Under the pieces are notes generated by a model. That model ran no database searches. It was not told the origin of the DNA and saw only the letters and a list, made by a program, of their open reading frames with translations. Of a DNA stretch of 64,000 nucleotides, positions 43,761 through 52,463 are shown piece by piece (position 1 is the stretch's first letter; every line of letters starts with the position of its first letter). The position numbers and the translations under genes were made by a program. The DNA lies in NCBI GenBank assembly GCA_017304135.1, contig JAFLBB010000025.1, forward strand, positions 1 to 64,000, read 5' to 3'. The DNA is from Acidobacteriota bacterium (GTDB lineage Bacteria > Acidobacteriota > Terriglobia > Bryobacterales > Bryobacteraceae).

Positions 43761-45650
43761 ATGAAAGCTTATCTCGCACTCATCAATGTCACGTTGAAAC
43801 TCGCCATGCGCGAGCGCAGCGTCTTGTTTTTCAACTACCTGTTCCCGCTCATCTTCTTCTTCGCCTTCGGCCAGTTCATGGGCGCCAAGGCGGGCGGCAC
43901 GCTGACGCGCGTCATCTCGATGGTGCTCGTGATTGGCGTGCTGGGCAGCGGGTTGTTCGGCGCCGGCATGCGCACGGTGGCTGAGCGCGAGGCCAACATT
44001 CTGCGCCGCTACAAGGTGACACCCATTTCGCCGCTGCCGATCCTGGTGGCCAATATCGTCAGCGGCTGGGTGCTCTATATACCCGCCGTCCTGCTCATCC
44101 TGGGCCTTTCACACTTTATTTATGGGATGCCCTGGCCGGCCCAAACCGTCTCGCTCCTCCTCCTCGTGAGTGTGGGCATCTGCACGTTCCGCGCGCTCGG
44201 CCTGATCATCGCCTCGGTGGCCAACTCAATGGCCGAGAGCAACATTCTCATCCAACTCCTCTACATGCCGATGCTCTTCATCAGCGGAGCCACGATCCCC
44301 ATCAGTCTGATGCCGAGCTACATGCAGGCGGCGGCGCAATTCCTGCCGGCGTCGTATTTGAACAGCGGCATCCAGCGCATTCTGCTGCGCGGCGAGTCGA
44401 TCACCTCCACGCTCGGCCCGGTTGCCGCGCTGCTTGCCTGCATGGTGTTGGCCACGTTCATTTCGTACAAGCTCTTCCGTTGGGAAAAGGAGCAGAAGAT
44501 CGCTGGCAACGCCAAACTGTGGGTGGCCGCCGTGCTCCTGCCGTTCGTGCTCATGGGCGGCTACCAGGCCTATTCGAAGGAGCATGTCACCGAGTCGAAG
44601 CTGCTGGACCGGCAGATCAGGCGCGCCAACCCCAGGTTGATCCGTGGCGGCCGCATCTTTGTCGGCGACGGAACGGTGATCGAAAAGGCCTCCATTCTCA
44701 TCAAGAACGGGCGCATTGAACAGATCATCACGGGGACGCCGCCCGATGCCGACGACATGGGCGCTGAGTTGATCGAGGCCTCGGGGAAGACCGTCATGCC
44801 GGGGTTTATCGATCTGCACGTGCACCTTGGCGCACCGGGGGTGCTGCTGGACAAACCGGCTGAGTATGACTCGGAGAAGAACGCCGAGCATGCCTTGGCC
44901 GCTCATCTCTACGCCGGCGTGACGGCTGTGCGGCCGGGTGGTCTGCTCGATGCTTCGATCCTGGCCGCCGCGTCGCGGGTGAATCGGGGCGAGAGGCTGG
45001 GGGCTGAGGTATTGCTGAATGAAACGGCGGCGGCGGCCGCACAACTGCCCGGTGCGGCATCGATGGGCGAGGCGTTTCAGCGTGCGCTGGCGAAACTCGT
45101 CCCCGATGGCCGGACCCCTCTGATGCCGGCGCTTTCCTTGCGCGGGATTCTCGAAGAAGTTCGCTTGGGGAAGGCCGCAGCGCTGAATACGACTTTGGCG
45201 GAACAGGTTGCCTCTCCGGCGGCGCTGGCCGCGACACGCAATGCGCTTGCCAATCCGCCAGATTTCCTCCAGCCCTATTTCCGCATTCCGATGAGCGTCG
45301 AGGAGGCGCGGGCGGCGCTCGTCCAGGCGCTCCAGAAGAACGAAGCGGTGGCGCTGGGAACAGGATCGGGCGCGTTCGCCGTGTTGCATGGTTCGGCCGT
45401 CCACCAGGAGATCCACCTCTGGGTGAAGGCCGGGGCGACGCCGGCACAGGCCTTGAAGGCCGCCACCTACGAGGCCGCCCGCGCTGCCGGCGTGGACAAA
45501 CGGATGGGCCTCATCGCTCAGGGCATGCAGGCCAACCTGCTGATCGTCGACGGCAACGCGCTGCAGGACATTGCCGCCACCGAGCGCATCTCCGACGTCG
45601 TATTTCTCGGCGAGCACATCTCCCGGCAGGACCTCTTCGAGCAGAAGTAG
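43761..45650 (+). CDS. ABC-2 permease fused to amidohydrolase-like domain
   Basis: A 629-residue single-frame fusion. Residues 1-~240 are an ABC-2 permease with about six membrane helices and the motif RTVAEREANILRRYKVTPIS. An extra helix (~252-270) leads to residues ~290-625, an amidohydrolase/imidazolonepropionase-like domain. The metal motif GFIDLHVH is kept (His353, His355), but the catalytic Asp of the usual GTD motif is Gly535 (ALGTGSG), and the ADL motif is ANL. The domain is therefore probably not a working hydrolase and may bind a ligand or regulate transport. Confidence 0.9.
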   Translation: MKAYLALINVTLKLAMRERSVLFFNYLFPLIFFFAFGQFMGAKAGGTLTRVISMVLVIGVLGSGLFGAGMRTVAEREANILRRYKVTPISPLPILVANIVSGWVLYIPAVLLILGLSHFIYGMPWPAQTVSLLLLVSVGICTFRALGLIIASVANSMAESNILIQLLYMPMLFISGATIPISLMPSYMQAAAQFLPASYLNSGIQRILLRGESITSTLGPVAALLACMVLATFISYKLFRWEKEQKIAGNAKLWVAAVLLPFVLMGGYQAYSKEHVTESKLLDRQIRRANPRLIRGGRIFVGDGTVIEKASILIKNGRIEQIITGTPPDADDMGAELIEASGKTVMPGFIDLHVHLGAPGVLLDKPAEYDSEKNAEHALAAHLYAGVTAVRPGGLLDASILAAASRVNRGERLGAEVLLNETAAAAAQLPGAASMGEAFQRALAKLVPDGRTPLMPALSLRGILEEVRLGKAAALNTTLAEQVASPAALAATRNALANPPDFLQPYFRIPMSVEEARAALVQALQKNEAVALGTGSGAFAVLHGSAVHQEIHLWVKAGATPAQALKAATYEAARAAGVDKRMGLIAQGMQANLLIVDGNALQDIAATERISDVVFLGEHISRQDLFEQK

Positions 45651-45688
45651 CGCACGGGCGGCGCTGACGTCATACAATCGACTGCACC

Positions 45689-47179
45689 ATGCCGCGCCTC
45701 AGTCGCAAACAGTTTCTCGGCGCCTCGGCCGCGCCGTTCGCCCTGCAAGCCGCTCAATTGCGCACCGGCAAGCGCCCCCGCAACGTTCTCTACCTGTTGA
45801 GTGATCAGCATCGCCCCGCGGCGCTCGGCTGCGCAGGCAACGCAATTGCCCAGACGCCCACGCTCGACGGCCTGGCCCGTGATGGCGTCCGCTTCACCTC
45901 GGCTTACTGTCCCTATCCCGTCTGCACTCCCTCGCGCGCCTCGATGCTCACCGGGCGCTACGCCCACTCCACCGGTGTCTTCAACAACGCCACGCCGTGG
46001 CCGCTGCGCATCAAGACGATGGCTCACCACTTTGGCGCGCGTGGCTACGCTACTGGCCTCATCGGAAAGATGCACTTCGTCGACGCGCAGACGCACGGCT
46101 TCGACTACCGCCTCGACTTCAACGACTGGTTCCAATACCTGGGCCCCAAGGCGAAGCTCTACGCCGACGAGCTTGCCAAACCGAACTCGGGGTCGGGCAA
46201 CCCGCAGATCGATGCCCTGTGGAAGGACTTCGGAGACCCGTGGAAAGCCGTGCGTACACCAGATAGCAGAGCGGGCCTGGTGCACGTCGGCCGCGCTTCG
46301 GTGCTGGAGGAGCGGGACCATTTCGAATCGTTCGTCGCCCGCGAGTCCATCCGCTTTTTGCACAATTTCGGCACGAAGGAGCCGTTCTTCCTCATCTCGT
46401 CGTACCTGAAGCCGCACGACCCGTTCATGCCTCCACCGGAGTGGGCAGCCCGCTTCCGGGCCGAGGACATGCCGCTGCCGCCGACCTGGGGGAAGCTGGA
46501 TGCAACGCGCGTGCCCAAGGTGATCGCCGACTCGGCGCGCGCCCACGCCGCCACGCCCGAATTGCGCGACCCCGCCTTGGCCCGTCAGCGCATTGCCATG
46601 TACTACGCCAATATCGCTTTCCTCGATCATGCGCTGGCCGGGGTGCTGGCGGCCCTGCGTGAACTCAATTTGCACGAGGAGACGCTGGTGCTCTATTCTT
46701 CAGATCACGGCGAGATGCTGGCCGAGCACGGCTTGTGGCAGAAGAACCAATTCTATGAGCCCTCGTGCGGGGTGCCGCTGCTGTTCCGCGCACCGGGTAT
46801 GATTGCGCCCGGCGGCGTGTGCCATACGCCCGTTTCGCAGGTGGGGTTGGCCGCGACACTCCTGGATGCCTGCGGCTTGCCCGTGCCCGATGGGCTGGAC
46901 GAGCCGAGTTTTGCCCACCTGCTGACGAATCCCGGCTCTCCGGCCACCCGTCCCGTCTTCGCCGAGTATGCCCTGGGGACGCCGCAAGCGCGCTATATGA
47001 TCCGCTCCGGCGACTGGAAGTACAACCTGTGGGTACATGACATGCCGGAGCTGTACAACCTGCGCGACGATCCCGGCGAATCGCGCAACTTAGCCCTGGA
47101 ACCGGAGCACGCCGCCACAGGAGCCCGGCTGCGTGAACAACTGCTCGCCTGGCACCGCCCTTCGGAGCTTCGAGCATAG
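45689..47179 (+). CDS. sulfatase
   Basis: A 496-residue type I sulfatase. The formylglycine motif is C79-T-P-S-R, followed by the extended signature MLTGRYAHSTG; metal ligands lie in LSDQHR near the N-terminus and YSSDHGEML. The N-terminus SRKQFLGASAAPFALQAA resembles a Tat signal with an RK pair. It hydrolyses sulfate esters, probably in the periplasm after Cys-to-formylglycine conversion; no maturase gene is in the window. TACAAT at 45673-45678 gives a likely short leader. Confidence 0.93.
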   Translation: MPRLSRKQFLGASAAPFALQAAQLRTGKRPRNVLYLLSDQHRPAALGCAGNAIAQTPTLDGLARDGVRFTSAYCPYPVCTPSRASMLTGRYAHSTGVFNNATPWPLRIKTMAHHFGARGYATGLIGKMHFVDAQTHGFDYRLDFNDWFQYLGPKAKLYADELAKPNSGSGNPQIDALWKDFGDPWKAVRTPDSRAGLVHVGRASVLEERDHFESFVARESIRFLHNFGTKEPFFLISSYLKPHDPFMPPPEWAARFRAEDMPLPPTWGKLDATRVPKVIADSARAHAATPELRDPALARQRIAMYYANIAFLDHALAGVLAALRELNLHEETLVLYSSDHGEMLAEHGLWQKNQFYEPSCGVPLLFRAPGMIAPGGVCHTPVSQVGLAATLLDACGLPVPDGLDEPSFAHLLTNPGSPATRPVFAEYALGTPQARYMIRSGDWKYNLWVHDMPELYNLRDDPGESRNLALEPEHAATGARLREQLLAWHRPSELRA

Positions 47180-47194
47180 GCCCGGTGCATCCTT

Positions 47195-47225
47195 TTGCCA
47201 GGGGGAGGCATCCAACGGATATAAT
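47195..47225 (+). promoter_or_regulatory. sigma-70-type promoter of the IscA-like gene
   Basis: TTGCCA (47195-47200), 19 bases, and a perfect TATAAT (47220-47225). The leader of about 85 bases contains an inverted repeat GCAGA-N8-TCTGC (47255-47272) and a second -10-like TATGAT (47282-47287). Confidence 0.5.
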
Positions 47226-47315
47226 CTTCTTTGGGTGAGGCTGCGCGCCGCGTGGCAGACCCGCGAATCTGCACTATATGGTATGATCTGAGCAGGGAGA
47301 TTGGAAGGAAGGGTT

Positions 47316-47642
47316 ATGTCGGTCACGCTCACCACCAAAGCGGTTGATAAGGTCAGAGAGATCCTGGATATGCAGGAGCCCAAGCCGGCCGGGCTGCGTA
47401 TCTCCGTCGTCGGCGGCGGCTGTTCGGGCTTCAGCTACTCGATGGCGTTTGAAAGCGCCCCGAATATGCTGGACAAGACCCTGAATTACGAGGGTCTGAA
47501 GGTATTCGTTGACCAGGCCAGCCTGCTCTACCTCGACGGCGCTGAAGTCGACTATGTGGAGAGCATCGAAGGTTCCGGCTTCAAATTCTCCAATCCCAAC
47601 GTGAAATCCACCTGCGGCTGCGGCAGCTCTTTCAGCGCCTAG
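47316..47642 (+). CDS. iron-sulfur cluster assembly accessory protein (IscA/ErpA family)
   Basis: A 108-residue A-type carrier that delivers Fe-S clusters to apoproteins. The three ligand cysteines are C36 (GGGCSGF), C100 and C102 (CGCGSSF). ATG 47316 is preceded by GGAAGGAAGG; an upstream TTG 47301 is less likely. It stands alone between its own promoter and a strong terminator. The window has many heme and Fe-S proteins, but no other isc or suf gene. Confidence 0.93.
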   Translation: MSVTLTTKAVDKVREILDMQEPKPAGLRISVVGGGCSGFSYSMAFESAPNMLDKTLNYEGLKVFVDQASLLYLDGAEVDYVESIEGSGFKFSNPNVKSTCGCGSSFSA

Positions 47643-47717
47643 GGCCGACCAGAAATCGCCGCGGTCACGAACCGGGCGGTGATGCAAGATCCCACGAGTC
47701 GAACTGAGAAGTCCTCG

Positions 47718-47753
47718 GCCGGAGAGGTGTGCCCTCTCCGGCTTATTTCTTTT
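47718..47753 (+). terminator. rho-independent terminator after the IscA-like gene
   Basis: A perfect 10-bp stem (47718-47727 with 47733-47742, 5-base loop) is followed by a T-rich tract. It is placed between the IscA-like gene and the convergent exported protein gene. Confidence 0.9.
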
Positions 47754-48531
47754 CTCGGCCGGGCTCCACAACCTCACTGAACTGCACCGTGGAACTAGCG
47801 CCGAAGCGCTGGTAGTTGGCGTATTCGATCACCATCCTCATACGAAGCGGACCGGTGGAGAAGGGCAGAACGTCGTCGGCAAAGGTCTTCACCGGGAAGC
47901 GGTGGCCGTCGCTGGTGCGGCCACGGAAGGTGGTGAACAGAGGGAAGAGATTCTCGTGGCCCTTTTTGTAGATGGGCGGTACGGCGCGGCCTGTGGATTG
48001 GACGATGGAATAGTCGCGCTGGTCCACCCACATCTCGCCCTCAAACAGGCGCTGGCCTTCGAACACCTGCTTCGGTTTCACCGTCAGGCGCCAGCAGGCG
48101 ACGCCATCCATCTCCTCTTCGCCCTTCACGTGCACGGCATACAGCCACAGCCGTTCCTTTGTGAACAGGAACGGCTGGACCTCGCGGATGTCGCGGAAAT
48201 CCTCCTCGGTCATTTGCAGGCGGGCAAGCCGATTTTGAGGGGTCCCAACAAGCTGGTCCGTCCGCTCTCCGGTGGGTGAAAAGATCACCTCGCGCTTCTC
48301 GCGGTAGTCCCCGACTTTCGAGCCGTTCTTGCCGAACTCCTCGACGACCACAGATTGCTGATAGAGATACTGCAGCCGCGCCTGCTGTTCTCGCGACTCC
48401 CGTTCGGCCACCAGACGGGCCAGGTTGGCCGGAGGCTCGGCGGCGAACATTCGGGTCCCCAGTGATACCATGAGAAATCCGATGCGCAGCTTCCTTGCCG
48501 TCGTGGCTGCCGTTTGGGCCCTTGGTTCCAT
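47743..48531 (-). CDS. exported hypothetical protein, LolA-like
   Basis: A 262-residue protein. With start 48531 it has a charged N-terminus and a hydrophobic stretch (RIGFLMVSLGTRMFAA) that could be a signal peptide; ATG 48471 is the alternative. The body is beta-rich, with WRLTVKPKQVFEGQRLFEGEMWVD like the lipoprotein-carrier fold and a C-terminal FRGRTSDGHRFPVKT. The 5-prime end overlaps the divergent CPBP gene, so one of the starts may be wrong. Function unknown. Confidence 0.7.
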   Translation of the reverse strand: MEPRAQTAATTARKLRIGFLMVSLGTRMFAAEPPANLARLVAERESREQQARLQYLYQQSVVVEEFGKNGSKVGDYREKREVIFSPTGERTDQLVGTPQNRLARLQMTEEDFRDIREVQPFLFTKERLWLYAVHVKGEEEMDGVACWRLTVKPKQVFEGQRLFEGEMWVDQRDYSIVQSTGRAVPPIYKKGHENLFPLFTTFRGRTSDGHRFPVKTFADDVLPFSTGPLRMRMVIEYANYQRFGASSTVQFSEVVEPGREKK

Positions 48532-49411
48532 AGCCGCGTTCTTCTACTCGCAACAACTCCGCGTCCCGGCGTCCATCGCCGTGCCTGTTGTGCTTGCCTT
48601 TCTGATCGAACTCACCTTCTATCTCACGATCGGGTTCGACCACCTCCGGCGGCGGTGGCGGCCCGTCGCGCTCTTTGCCAGCGCGCTCGTCCCCTACTGC
48701 GTTTACAGCATACCCGTTCACGCCTTCGACTGGAAACGCTTCGGTCTGCTGGCGCTGGCCGCGGCTGTCGTCTGCTTCTGGTTCGAGCGCGGCCGCCATT
48801 CCCCCGCGCGTGAATTCCTCCTCTTGGGCGTGATGGCCGCGGTTGTGCTGGCCAAAACATTCAAGGGGATTTATGTCGAACCGGTGGACGGCCTGCGCGT
48901 GGACGCCATGGGCCAGCTCATGTGGTTCCGCATCGGGTTGGTGACCTTTCTCGCTCCTGGTGGCCCGCCGCTCCAGTTGTCGTTCCTGCCTTCGGCGCGG
49001 GCGTTCAAGATTGGGGCGCTTTACTTCCTCGTTTTCATGCCCGTGGCCCTGTTGCTGAACCACTGGCTGAGCTTTACGCACATTCAACCCGTGCCCGGCT
49101 TCTGGTGGAAAGGACCGGCGACATTTGTGGCGTTTCTCCTCTTTGTCGCTTTCTATGAAGAGGTCTTCTTCCGCGGCATCCTTCAGCAGCGGCTCACGCA
49201 ATGGTGGGGGGCATGGCCCGGACTGCTCGCCGCCAGCGCCCTGTTCGGCTTCGTCCACCTCTGGTTCCGGCAGTTTCCGAACTACAACTGGTTCCTGCTC
49301 ACATTCTTCCTCGGCCTGGCCTGCGGGCGCGCCTTCACCCATGCCGGCATTGGCGCCTCGATCGTCGCCCACGCCCTCGTCGTCGCCACATGGCGTGCTT
49401 TTTTCGCCTAG
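48470..49411 (+). CDS. CPBP family intramembrane metalloprotease
   Basis: A 313-residue membrane protein with about eight hydrophobic segments. The CPBP/Rce1-like motifs are EE-x3-R (YEEVFFRG), F-x3-H (FGFVHLW) and the C-terminal His (IVAHALVV). It may process prenylated or other membrane proteins, or serve in bacteriocin self-protection, as in other members. ATG 48470 or 48482 could be the start. It overlaps the divergent minus-strand gene at its 5-prime end. Confidence 0.85.
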   Translation: MRNPMRSFLAVVAAVWALGSIAAFFYSQQLRVPASIAVPVVLAFLIELTFYLTIGFDHLRRRWRPVALFASALVPYCVYSIPVHAFDWKRFGLLALAAAVVCFWFERGRHSPAREFLLLGVMAAVVLAKTFKGIYVEPVDGLRVDAMGQLMWFRIGLVTFLAPGGPPLQLSFLPSARAFKIGALYFLVFMPVALLLNHWLSFTHIQPVPGFWWKGPATFVAFLLFVAFYEEVFFRGILQQRLTQWWGAWPGLLAASALFGFVHLWFRQFPNYNWFLLTFFLGLACGRAFTHAGIGASIVAHALVVATWRAFFA

Positions 49412-49423
49412 CCGCGATCATCA

Positions 49424-49479
49424 TTTACACCCTTTTAACAACCGTTTAACAACCTCCCCCCCGGGCCTGCCCTTATCCT
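49424..49479 (+). promoter_or_regulatory. tandem-repeat operator and -10 of the cytochrome operon
   Basis: Three imperfect repeats lie in tandem: TTTACACCC (49424-49432), TTTAACAACC (49434-49443) and TTTAACAACC (49445-49454), with 10-11 bp period. A -10-like TATCCT (49474-49479) follows and ends six bases before GTG 49486. No good -35 is seen, consistent with an activator of the OmpR/PhoB type. Confidence 0.45.
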
Positions 49480-49485
49480 GAATAG

Positions 49486-50427
49486 GTGCTGAGACGGATC
49501 TCATTCGGAGTGTTGCTGCTGTGCCTGCGCCTGCCATTACAGGCCGCGCAGCCGCCCCTGACTCCCAACTCGACCGGCTACGTGGGTTCGAATGCGTGCA
49601 AAACCTGCCATGCCGACGTCTGGTCGAACTTTTATAAGAACCCCCACTACAAGTCCATCGCTCTCGGAGCGGAGTCGCCCGAAAAGACTGGCTGCGAGAG
49701 TTGCCACGGTCCTGCCAAGGCGCATGTGGAAGCGCGCGGCGGCAAGACGACGATTCCCCGTGCCTTTTCGCTGATGCCCGCGGGCCAGGCGCTCAACACC
49801 TGCCTCGCCTGCCATGAGAAGAGCATCAGCCGGGCGCAGATCCGGCGCTCGTCGCACACCCAGGCCGATGTGGCCTGCAACTCGTGCCACTCGATTCACA
49901 AGCCGGCTGTTGCGAAGTCGCTGCTGGCCAAACAGCAGACGAACCTCTGCTACGGCTGCCACAATAGCGCCCGGTCGCAGTTCGCCATGCCGCATAAGCA
50001 CCGCGTGAACGAAGGAGCGGTGCAGTGCATCGATTGCCACAACCCGCATGGTTCGCCGGCTGCTGCCTGGCGGTCTGGGTTGCGCCCGCGCATGGTGGAG
50101 ACCACGATGGACGGTGAACAGCCCTGCCTGCGCTGCCACACAGACAAGCGAGGGCCGTTCGTGTTTGAGCATGCGGCCATTCGCGTTGAGGGTTGCGAAA
50201 CCTGCCACGCGCCGCACGGCTCAATGAACCCGCGGATGCTGCGGCGTCCGGCTGTGTTCACACTCTGCCTGGAGTGCCACAACGGCGCCTCCGGCTTCGG
50301 CCTTTCCCGCGACGGCATTCCGCTGCAAACCTCCTCGCACAACGTGAACGACCCGCGCTATCGCAACTGTGTCACCTGCCACGTGCGCATCCACGGATCG
50401 AACTCCGATCCGCGTTTCCTGAGGTAA
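49486..50427 (+). CDS. decaheme c-type cytochrome (MtrA/DmsE family)
   Basis: A 313-residue periplasmic cytochrome with signal peptide (residues ~1-20) and ten CXXCH motifs at residues 38, 70, 106, 131, 155, 181, 214, 237, 261 and 295. The length, heme number and spacing match MtrA/DmsE, which sits inside an outer-membrane barrel and carries electrons across. GTG 49486 starts directly at the signal peptide. The barrel gene follows after 5 bases, as in mtrAB. Confidence 0.93.
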   Translation: MLRRISFGVLLLCLRLPLQAAQPPLTPNSTGYVGSNACKTCHADVWSNFYKNPHYKSIALGAESPEKTGCESCHGPAKAHVEARGGKTTIPRAFSLMPAGQALNTCLACHEKSISRAQIRRSSHTQADVACNSCHSIHKPAVAKSLLAKQQTNLCYGCHNSARSQFAMPHKHRVNEGAVQCIDCHNPHGSPAAAWRSGLRPRMVETTMDGEQPCLRCHTDKRGPFVFEHAAIRVEGCETCHAPHGSMNPRMLRRPAVFTLCLECHNGASGFGLSRDGIPLQTSSHNVNDPRYRNCVTCHVRIHGSNSDPRFLR

Positions 50428-50432
50428 CCGTC

Positions 50433-52418
50433 ATGGCCATACACCTACGCACTCCCGCCCTCCTGATGGCCGTCTCAGCCGCGCTGCTGGCCCAGCCCAC
50501 CGTCGCGCCCACCGGCGAACCCGTCGGCCGCGCCCGCGGCGAGGATTGGAACGGCTACAACGTGACCAATTCCTTTGAACTGGGTGCACGCTACCACACG
50601 GTCAATGGCAACGAAGCCGCCTACCGCTCCGACGTCAACTTCGGCAACGGACTGCGCCTGCTCGGCTCCACTCTCTCGCTCAACTCCAAGGAGGGCCGGG
50701 GCGGGCTGTTCGATGAGATCCTGCTGAACACACAAGGGCTCGGCAACGATCCCTACCAGTTTTCCTCACTGCGCATTCAGCACAACCGCTGGTACCGCTA
50801 CGACATGAACTGGCGGGTGAATGATTTCGTCAACCCTGGCTTGAATTTCCTGCCCTCGGCGCACACGCAGAACACGCGCCGCATGTGGCAGGACCACGAC
50901 GTGACGCTGTTGCCGGCGTTCCCGTTCCAGTTCCTCGCCGGCTACAGCCGCAACTCGCAGGAAGGCGTTGGGCTGTACACGCAGAATCTCTTTGATCAGC
51001 ACCGCGGCGATGAGTTCCCGCTCTTTGCCAATATCAACCGCCGCCAGCGTGAGTTCCGACTGGGGACGCAAGTGCAATACCGGAAGCTCAAACTCATCCT
51101 GCTGCGCGGCTGGCAGCGGTACGAGGAGGACTCGCCGCTCTCGCTGGCTGCCGGCGCGGGACTCAACGCGGCCGACAATACGACGCTGACCAGCTTTCGC
51201 CTCACGTCGCCGTATTCCGGCGACACGCCGTTCTGGCGCGCCAACCTGTTTGGAGAAGCCGGGCGATGGTTGGCGGTGAACGCCCGGTTCAGTTACGCCG
51301 GCACGCGGCGCGACTTCGCCAGCGAAGAGGCCGCCATCGGCACGTCCCGCCTGGGCGCCGCCACCAACCGCCAGTTCTTCGCCGGCGGCACGGGCACGCG
51401 GCCAGTCACGAATGCCAACTTCACGATCAGCCTGTTTCCCGCGGATGCGGTGACGATCACCAACCACACGGCCTTCCACCAGATCCAGATGGACGGCAAC
51501 GCGACCCTGACCCAGGTGCAGAACGGCTTCACCGGCGCCAATATTCTCAACTTCCGTCACCTCGGCATTCGCAGCATGGTGAACACGACCGACGCCCTGC
51601 TGCGTCCGGCGAAGTGGCTGGGCCTGCGAGCCGGCTACCAGTTCTCCACGCGCCGCATCCGCTCCGTGGAAGCCGAGACCGTGGGCACGTTCAGCGACCG
51701 GCTGGACTATGAACAGACGAATCGCGTCCATGCCGGGCTCCTTGGCGTTCGCCTCCAGCCGGTGAAACCGCTCACCTTCAACTTTGATCTGGAGATGGGG
51801 CGCGCAGACAGGCCCTTCCTGACGTTGAGCGAACGCAATTACAACGCATTCGGCGCGCGCGCCCAGTACAAGCAGGGCTCGCTGCTCCTGTCGGCGGCCG
51901 TGCGCACGAACTACAACACGAACTCGGTGTCGCTGTTCAGCCATAGCTCGCACTCGCGCAACTACGCCCTCGACGCCTCCTGGACGCCACGGCGCTGGTT
52001 CGCCTTCGATGCCGGGTACGGCAAGCAGCACCTGGATACTCTCACGGGCATCGCCTATTTCGCCTCGGGGCAGTTTCTCGATACGCAGAATTCCCTTTAC
52101 GTCTCCAACGTGCATTCCGGACATGCCATGGCGCGCTTCAGCGTGGCCGGCCGCGTGGATCTCTCATTCGGATATAGCCGCGTGCAGGACACCGGCGACG
52201 GGCGCGCCGCACTGGCCCTGAGCACGAACCGAGCGTTCCCTGATGTTCAGGTGCTTCCGCTCGCCTTCGACTCCCCCCAGGCGCGGGTATCGATACGCCT
52301 CCACCAGCAGATACGCCTGAACTTCGGGTACCAATATTACCGCTATGCCGAGGACTTTTCGGCTCTTCGCGACTACCGCGCCCACACCGGGTTCACGTCC
52401 GTGCTATGGTCGTTCTAA
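50433..52418 (+). CDS. MtrB/PioB-like outer-membrane beta-barrel
   Basis: A 661-residue protein with signal peptide (MAIHLRTPALLMAVSAALLA), many alternating-residue strands with Tyr/Arg/Phe pairs and a terminal Phe (LWSF) as in outer-membrane barrels. Size and position after a decaheme cytochrome match MtrB/PioB, which sheaths the cytochrome in the outer membrane. No CXXC motif is seen near the N-terminus. No outer-surface MtrC-type cytochrome is in the window, so the terminal acceptor is unknown. Confidence 0.85.
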   Translation: MAIHLRTPALLMAVSAALLAQPTVAPTGEPVGRARGEDWNGYNVTNSFELGARYHTVNGNEAAYRSDVNFGNGLRLLGSTLSLNSKEGRGGLFDEILLNTQGLGNDPYQFSSLRIQHNRWYRYDMNWRVNDFVNPGLNFLPSAHTQNTRRMWQDHDVTLLPAFPFQFLAGYSRNSQEGVGLYTQNLFDQHRGDEFPLFANINRRQREFRLGTQVQYRKLKLILLRGWQRYEEDSPLSLAAGAGLNAADNTTLTSFRLTSPYSGDTPFWRANLFGEAGRWLAVNARFSYAGTRRDFASEEAAIGTSRLGAATNRQFFAGGTGTRPVTNANFTISLFPADAVTITNHTAFHQIQMDGNATLTQVQNGFTGANILNFRHLGIRSMVNTTDALLRPAKWLGLRAGYQFSTRRIRSVEAETVGTFSDRLDYEQTNRVHAGLLGVRLQPVKPLTFNFDLEMGRADRPFLTLSERNYNAFGARAQYKQGSLLLSAAVRTNYNTNSVSLFSHSSHSRNYALDASWTPRRWFAFDAGYGKQHLDTLTGIAYFASGQFLDTQNSLYVSNVHSGHAMARFSVAGRVDLSFGYSRVQDTGDGRAALALSTNRAFPDVQVLPLAFDSPQARVSIRLHQQIRLNFGYQYYRYAEDFSALRDYRAHTGFTSVLWSF

Positions 52419-52463
52419 TCGTTTGCCTACAGGCAACCGATAGACAGCGGAGGATCAGGACTC

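Noticed and set aside
42804..45650. Frameshift or assembly error joining two genes
   Set aside because: The reading frame is continuous with a linker and an extra membrane helix between the domains, and codon use does not change at the junction.
45518..46675. Minus-strand frame across the sulfatase gene
   Set aside because: The sulfatase carries the CTPSR motif and complete domains on the plus strand.
52420..52438. Terminator after the barrel gene
   Set aside because: The hairpin is short with a mismatch and has no U-tract; a ribosome site for the next gene follows closely.
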